Source: a virus
Virus record (IMG/VR): IMGVR_UViG_3300038682_000285
Location: 1 to 33,837 of that record
Reading direction: 5' to 3' (one strand)
Length of the DNA: 33,837 nucleotides
Positions 30,561 to 33,837 of this stretch are shown one piece after another. The notes beneath the pieces are model-generated. The model did not search any database, had not been told where the DNA came from, and saw only the letters and a program-made list of their open reading frames with translations. Each line of letters begins with the position of its first letter. Within the stretch, counting starts at the first letter, position 1. Both the position numbers and the translations under genes were made by a program.

Positions 30561-30998
30561 ATGTACAAATCAACGAGAACAGGGTTTAAATCGCGCACAG
30601 AGGCTCAAAACACCAGAAGGCATGCATGGGTATGCCTTGGGTGCCAAAAGTTGCACACAGCGAAAATTAAAGCGTGTGAGGAATGCGGTGGAACTGACAT
30701 ACATTACTTCCCCAGCCAGGCAGAAGTGAGGAGATTTGGACAGCTACGCATGCTGGAGCGCACCGGGCAGATTAAAAAACTGGAGTTGCAGCCCAGTTAT
30801 GAGATTTACGGTAAAAAATCAGGATTGAAGCTTTTTGAATACCGCGCTGATTTCAGATATATCGACAGCGATGGCGTGGAAGTGGTCGAAGATGTTAAGG
30901 GAACAATCAACGAAAAGTACCTTGACCCGGTGTTCAAACTGAAACGCCGGGCCATGAAGGCTGAGCTCGGGATTGATATCAAGTTGGTGAAGGCTTAA
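30561..30998 (+). CDS. DUF1064-type PD-(D/E)XK nuclease with zinc finger
   Basis: The ATG at 30561 follows AGGGAGG, giving 145 residues. Cys25, Cys28, Cys39 and Cys42 (CLGCQ and CEECG) form a likely zinc finger. The nuclease core has SQAEVRRF (Glu55), YRADFRY (Asp97) and EDVKG (Asp111, Lys113), then a helix KLKRRAMKAELGI. That order fits DUF1064/Holliday-junction-resolvase-like phage nucleases, which resolve branched DNA before packaging. The N-terminal zinc finger is an addition to the plain family core. A RusA or other resolvase is otherwise lacking in the window. Confidence 0.8.
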   Translation: MYKSTRTGFKSRTEAQNTRRHAWVCLGCQKLHTAKIKACEECGGTDIHYFPSQAEVRRFGQLRMLERTGQIKKLELQPSYEIYGKKSGLKLFEYRADFRYIDSDGVEVVEDVKGTINEKYLDPVFKLKRRAMKAELGIDIKLVKA

Positions 30999-31011
30999 TA
31001 GCTTCTCTCAA

Positions 31012-31040
31012 TTGATCACGTCTGAATTATCTAATACTAT
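31012..31040 (+). promoter_or_regulatory. Candidate promoter upstream of GapR-like and lysis genes
   Basis: TTGATC (31012-31017) and TACTAT (31035-31040) are 17 bases apart, each matching four of six consensus bases, in the only gap of this operon longer than 70 bases. It could drive the lysis cluster and TerS. Confidence 0.35.
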
Positions 31041-31075
31041 CAGCACTCAACTAAACAGATCGGAGATCGGAAACA

Positions 31076-31450
31076 ATGAACACAGCAGAAACAGAAGAAG
31101 AATTTGAAGGCGAATACGAAGACGAACCTACCCGTTTACAGCAGCTCATGGATCAAGACAGCGCTTTTTTGATCAAGCGATGCAGGTCTACCCTGGAGAA
31201 AATTTCTCAAACAGAGAGCAAGCGAACAGCTCTGAATGATGAGATCAAGGCGAAACGTGAAGAAATGGAGGCCATGGGGATCCCGAAAAAAGCGCTCTCA
31301 CTGGCTGGCCAGGTGGCTAAGATGTCTGAAGATCAGCTAGACGGATTTTGGTTGGCATTGCAGATACTGTTAGTTGCTATTGATAGACCGATCCGCACTG
31401 ATGACGTGCAAATGGATCTGTTTGCTAAACCTGAGTCTGACGCAGAATAA
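31076..31450 (+). CDS. GapR-like (DUF2312-type) DNA-binding candidate
   Basis: The 124-residue protein has an acidic N-terminus (residues 4-18), then a helical pair: IKRCRSTLEKISQTESKRTALNDEIKAKREEMEAMGIPKKALSLAGQVAKM. A charged helix with 'K-x-x-L-x-x-E-I-K...E-x-x-x-x-G-x-x-x-K' followed by a second helix is reminiscent of GapR, which clasps overtwisted DNA. The acidic extensions on both sides are unusual for that family. Place before the lysis genes does not reveal its role; the assignment is tentative. Confidence 0.5.
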   Translation: MNTAETEEEFEGEYEDEPTRLQQLMDQDSAFLIKRCRSTLEKISQTESKRTALNDEIKAKREEMEAMGIPKKALSLAGQVAKMSEDQLDGFWLALQILLVAIDRPIRTDDVQMDLFAKPESDAE

Positions 31451-31453
31451 ATC

Positions 31454-31855
31454 GTGGGCGATTTAACTGAGCGTCTTAGTCGTCACGAATTTGCGTGTAA
31501 ATGCGGCTGTGGCTTTGATACTGTCGATATCACGATGGCTAAGACGCTCGAACTCGCTGCAGATCATTTTCAAACTGAACTCAAATGCGGTCGGGTTAAA
31601 ATCATAATCACGTCCGGTTGTCGCTGTAAAAAACATAATCGATCAATCGGCGGCGCGGCAGACAGTCAGCATCTATTCGGACGCGCAGCAGATCATAAAC
31701 TCTATGTTGTAGAATTAGGCAGAGAGTCGCAGATCAATCCTGACCTGGTTGCTCAGTTTTATGAAGATATTGACGCTCCTGGGGTCGGTTGGTATCGAGG
31801 CCGAACACACGTAGATACACGCAGCAACGGCCCCGCCAGGTGGGATGAGCGATGA
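31454..31855 (+). CDS. Endolysin, M15-type peptidase
   Basis: The 133-residue enzyme starts at GTG. SQHLFGRAADHK (His73, Asp80) and RTHVDT (His119) supply the zinc ligands of M15 D-Ala-D-Ala carboxypeptidase-type peptidases, with FYEDIDAPGVGWY between. These cleave peptide cross-links in peptidoglycan. There is no signal peptide, so release needs the holin encoded next, whose start overlaps its stop (ATGA). No cell-wall-binding domain is present. No spanin pair was recognised nearby. Confidence 0.85.
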   Translation: MGDLTERLSRHEFACKCGCGFDTVDITMAKTLELAADHFQTELKCGRVKIIITSGCRCKKHNRSIGGAADSQHLFGRAADHKLYVVELGRESQINPDLVAQFYEDIDAPGVGWYRGRTHVDTRSNGPARWDER

Positions 31856-32373
31856 GTTGGAAAGATATAGTCAAATCTGTTGCGCCAGTTATCGGCACCG
31901 CATTGGGCGGGCCGCTTGGAGGCATAGCAACAAAAGCGATCAGTTCAGCGCTGTTCGGAGAAGATGAAAAACTAGAAGGGAAGGCGCTGGAAAAGAAAAT
32001 AGCTCTAGCAGTATCAAGCAACCCCGATGCTTTGCTGAAACTCAAGAAAGCCGATCAAGATTTTGAAACAAGAATGGCAGAGCTTGGTGTTGATCTAAAA
32101 AAAATTGCTGCTGATGATCGTAATAGCGCTAGAGATCTGCAAAAAAGTACTAAGTCGTTGATTGTCCCGACTTTAGCAGTATTAACAGTTGGGTGTTTTT
32201 TTGCTGTAGTATTCTGGGTGTTGAGCGGTAAAGTCACGTTAGAATCTACGCTGCTAGGCTTTGTGCTTGGTCAAGTATCAAGCAAAGCAGAGCAGGTGTA
32301 CAACTTCTTTTTTGGCTCGTCAGCTGGCAGTAAATCGAAAACAGAGCATTTAGCGAAAGTAAAGCAGTTATGA
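31852..32373 (+). CDS. Holin, three-transmembrane type
   Basis: The 173-residue protein begins SWKDIVKSVAPVIGTALGGPLGG, an amphipathic Ala/Gly-rich segment, then a charged helical middle, and two strong hydrophobic stretches (LIVPTLAVLTVGCFFAVVFWV near 103-123 and TLLGFVLGQV near 132-141). This fits the 3TM holin family found beside M15 endolysins. It would permeabilise the inner membrane to release the endolysin. Its stop overlaps the next gene's start. Confidence 0.75.
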   Translation: MSWKDIVKSVAPVIGTALGGPLGGIATKAISSALFGEDEKLEGKALEKKIALAVSSNPDALLKLKKADQDFETRMAELGVDLKKIAADDRNSARDLQKSTKSLIVPTLAVLTVGCFFAVVFWVLSGKVTLESTLLGFVLGQVSSKAEQVYNFFFGSSAGSKSKTEHLAKVKQL

Positions 32374-32624
32374 CAGAGCAACAAGAAATAGACCAGGATC
32401 TAATAATCAGCGCAGTCAATAAGGCGTTAGATAATCGCGATTCGATAGATAAGCTAACACATCGCAAACACCATGATTTTATTGACTCTTTGATACAAGC
32501 AAAAGAAAAGAAATTATTACGCTGGGAGAAAATCAGGGTCCAGGTAACTGGGTGGTCTATAATTACTGTGCTGTCAGGACTGGGTGCAGCTGTATATAAT
32601 TTTTTTATCAAAAACACTCATTAA
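32370..32624 (+). CDS. Small membrane-anchored lysis accessory candidate
   Basis: The 84-residue protein has a charged helical N-terminal part (residues 1-55) and one C-terminal membrane segment, GWSIITVLSGLGAAVYNFFI (about 61-80). It overlaps the holin stop by four bases. A single-pass protein right after the holin could be an antiholin, a second holin subunit or a spanin-like piece; the topology does not settle which. Confidence 0.6.
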   Translation: MTEQQEIDQDLIISAVNKALDNRDSIDKLTHRKHHDFIDSLIQAKEKKLLRWEKIRVQVTGWSIITVLSGLGAAVYNFFIKNTH

Positions 32625-32646
32625 TTCAACAACCGGAGTAAATACA

Positions 32647-33081
32647 ATGACAACACCAACAAAAACACGTGCAAAAACATCAGCATCAGCAACAATAAAA
32701 AAGCTCAGAGAAAGATTGGCAGCTCAGAAAATTGAAGTAAATCAACTATCGGAAAAATTAGCAACATATCAGTCAGTGATTGATAATTATGACCCTCTCG
32801 CGGCAGCAACCGCAGGCACAGAAGTGAGCCAGGAACTCTATGAAACTCTGTCCAGTGAGGGCATTAATTTTGCTGGTGGCAAGCTCTTTGCTACAGTTCT
32901 ACAGCCACGTCACGCCGAATTTTTAGAGCGCGCAGCAGAACGAGAAGGGCGCACCCTGGGGCAAATGATCGAGCGTCTTGTACGCATTGGTTATGCTCAA
33001 GATCCCTACAAAGCTGGTGCCGTGGATCCAGAAACTGAAAACGGATTCTCCGGGCGAGCATCTGACATGAAGATCGGGTAA
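32647..33081 (+). CDS. Hypothetical protein with coiled coil and C-terminal helical domain
   Basis: From ATG 32647 (CCGGAGTAAATACA upstream) the protein has 144 residues: a Thr/Ala/Lys-rich start, a coiled coil (IKKLRERLAAQKIEVNQLSEKLA, residues 18-40) and a C-terminal RHAEFLERAAEREGRTLGQMIERLV, which looks like ribbon-helix-helix type helices. DNA binding is plausible. It directly precedes TerS, so a role in packaging recognition is possible but unproven. Confidence 0.6.
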   Translation: MTTPTKTRAKTSASATIKKLRERLAAQKIEVNQLSEKLATYQSVIDNYDPLAAATAGTEVSQELYETLSSEGINFAGGKLFATVLQPRHAEFLERAAEREGRTLGQMIERLVRIGYAQDPYKAGAVDPETENGFSGRASDMKIG

Positions 33082-33103
33082 GGCTGAGTAACAGTGTCAG
33101 CTA

Positions 33104-33685
33104 ATGGCAATCATCAAACCAGGCGCGCTAAATCCACGTAATAAAAACCCCGTCAAAGTAAACGCAAAGACCGAAGCTTTTCTACAGCGTTATGCAGCCA
33201 ATGGAAGGGACGTAAACGAGGCGGAAGAATGGGCCGGTTATGCGCCGAATTACGGCAGAACGATACTCGCAAAAGAAAACGCTCGAGAGCGATTAGCAGA
33301 GATCATGCAGGTCAGCGCTGATGCGCTTGGCGTTTATCAAAAACAGGTTCTTGAAGAAGTCGCAGCACTCGCATTTAGTGACGTTTCTGAAACTGTTGAC
33401 ATTGAAACTCCAGAAGATTTGAAAGCTCTTCCGTGGCAAGTCAGGCACTCTATACAGCGCATTGAATGGGATACTAAAATCGTTTATCGCGGCACTGGGA
33501 ATAAAAAACGAGCGATAACGCAGCGATTTGTTAAACGCATACACATGTATCCAAAGCAGAAAAACCTTGAAATACTCGCGCTGGCAACTCGTTTAATAGA
33601 CAATCTCAGAACAGGTGACGCAGAAGAGAAGCCGCAGTTTACTGGGTTTGATGTGATAGCGGCAGATGGTACTAAGAAAGATTAA
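33104..33685 (+). CDS. terS: Terminase small subunit
   Basis: The 193-residue protein has an N-terminal TEAFLQRYAANGRDVNEAEEWAGYAP (helix-turn-helix-like 'A...F...Y...G....A...AGY'), then KENARERLAEIM and VLEEVAALAFSDVSETVDIE, the typical middle of phage small terminase subunits. It recognises phage DNA and starts packaging with TerL. On a circular map it would lie shortly upstream of TerL, with two small genes between. No strong ribosome-binding site precedes the ATG. Confidence 0.8.
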   Translation: MAIIKPGALNPRNKNPVKVNAKTEAFLQRYAANGRDVNEAEEWAGYAPNYGRTILAKENARERLAEIMQVSADALGVYQKQVLEEVAALAFSDVSETVDIETPEDLKALPWQVRHSIQRIEWDTKIVYRGTGNKKRAITQRFVKRIHMYPKQKNLEILALATRLIDNLRTGDAEEKPQFTGFDVIAADGTKKD

Positions 33686-33755
33686 CGAAAAATAGGGAGC
33701 ATCCGCACTCCTAATGGAGCTGGTCATTAGCTGACGGTCAGCGAAAATAGTATCA

Positions 33756-33837
33756 ATGCTTGTCATGGTGGCCCCTAATACTTCTAGTGTACTGTCACCA
33801 AAAACAGGGGAATGGAACATTTCAAAGGGGTGGATGC
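33756..33837 (+). CDS. Partial reading frame running off the right edge
   Basis: From ATG 33756 the frame is open to the last base (27 codons, MLVMVAPNTSSVLSPKTGEW at the start). It may be the beginning of the coiled-coil protein cut at the left edge, if the ends join across a gap. Between TerS and it, 33686-33755 holds CTAATG/CATTAG (33711-33716 and 33725-33730) and GCTGAC/GTCAGC (33730-33742) inverted repeats, possible packaging-site structure. The reading frame has no clear ribosome-binding site. Confidence 0.4.
   Translation, partial: MLVMVAPNTSSVLSPKTGEWNISKGWM

Noticed and set aside
33593-33820. 75-codon minus-strand frame at the right edge
   Set aside because: Antisense to the end of TerS, no ribosome-binding site, no coding character.

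Overview
This window is most of a tailed-phage genome with a podovirus-type virion. It was probably assembled from amplified viral metagenome DNA: bases 1-17 are the random-amplification primer GTTTCCCAGTCACGATC, not phage sequence. Both ends cut through open reading frames. The small terminase gene lies at the right end and the large terminase gene near the left end, so the contig looks like a linear cut of a circular or circularly permuted map. The P22-type Cro, lambda-P-like protein, RecE/RecT pair, YopX-like and DUF6948-like proteins point to a gammaproteobacterial host. The integron-type sites suggest an aquatic lineage, which is inference. I see no integrase, CI-type repressor, RNA polymerase, DNA polymerase, tRNA or CRISPR.

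Layout. 35-21433 (+) is the morphogenesis block: two small proteins, TerL, a papain-like candidate, a SAM methyltransferase, portal, small head proteins and scaffold. A terminator and a near-consensus sigma70 promoter follow, with a structured leader, then the capsid protein and a small partner. After a second terminator come a Rossmann-like protein, the tail adaptor and tail nozzle (with an inserted discoidin-like domain), three ejection-type internal proteins (the largest with an ADP-ribosyltransferase-like insert) and a tail spike carrying an SGNH hydrolase domain. 21617-27191 (-) is a leftward early operon: RecE-like nuclease, YopX-like protein, small genes, an ASCH protein, a cytosine-5 DNA methyltransferase, a DUF6948-like protein, a Gly/Tyr/Asp repeat protein made of 50 hexanucleotide units, and RecT. 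27204-27253 holds divergent promoters. 27263-33685 (+) carries Cro, small zinc and DNA-binding proteins, a replication module (DUF1376 protein plus P-like protein), a DUF1064-type nuclease, a GapR-like protein, M15 endolysin, holin and TerS.

Most unusual result: both early operons contain integron gene-cassette structures. attC-like sites occur at 24453-24475 (right half only), 24781-24843, 25054-25129 (degenerate), 27751-27809, 28253-28287 (left half only) and 28520-28576. The right-hand L' box starts exactly 16 bases before the R' core in four sites. In three neighbouring pairs the 7-base R' core at the start of a cassette is the exact reverse complement of the R'' core at its end (GTTATGC/GCATAAC, GTTATAA/TTATAAC, GTTAGCC/GGCTAAC), as expected for inserted cassettes. 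Two leftward genes have stop codons made from the TTA of the R' core. There is no integron integrase here, so this looks like an integrase-less attC cluster inside a phage.

Other points worth attention: a 26-bp hairpin that buries the ribosome-binding site of the replication gene, a capsid-gene leader with two copies of one hairpin arm, and a second long reading frame inside the DNA methyltransferase gene.
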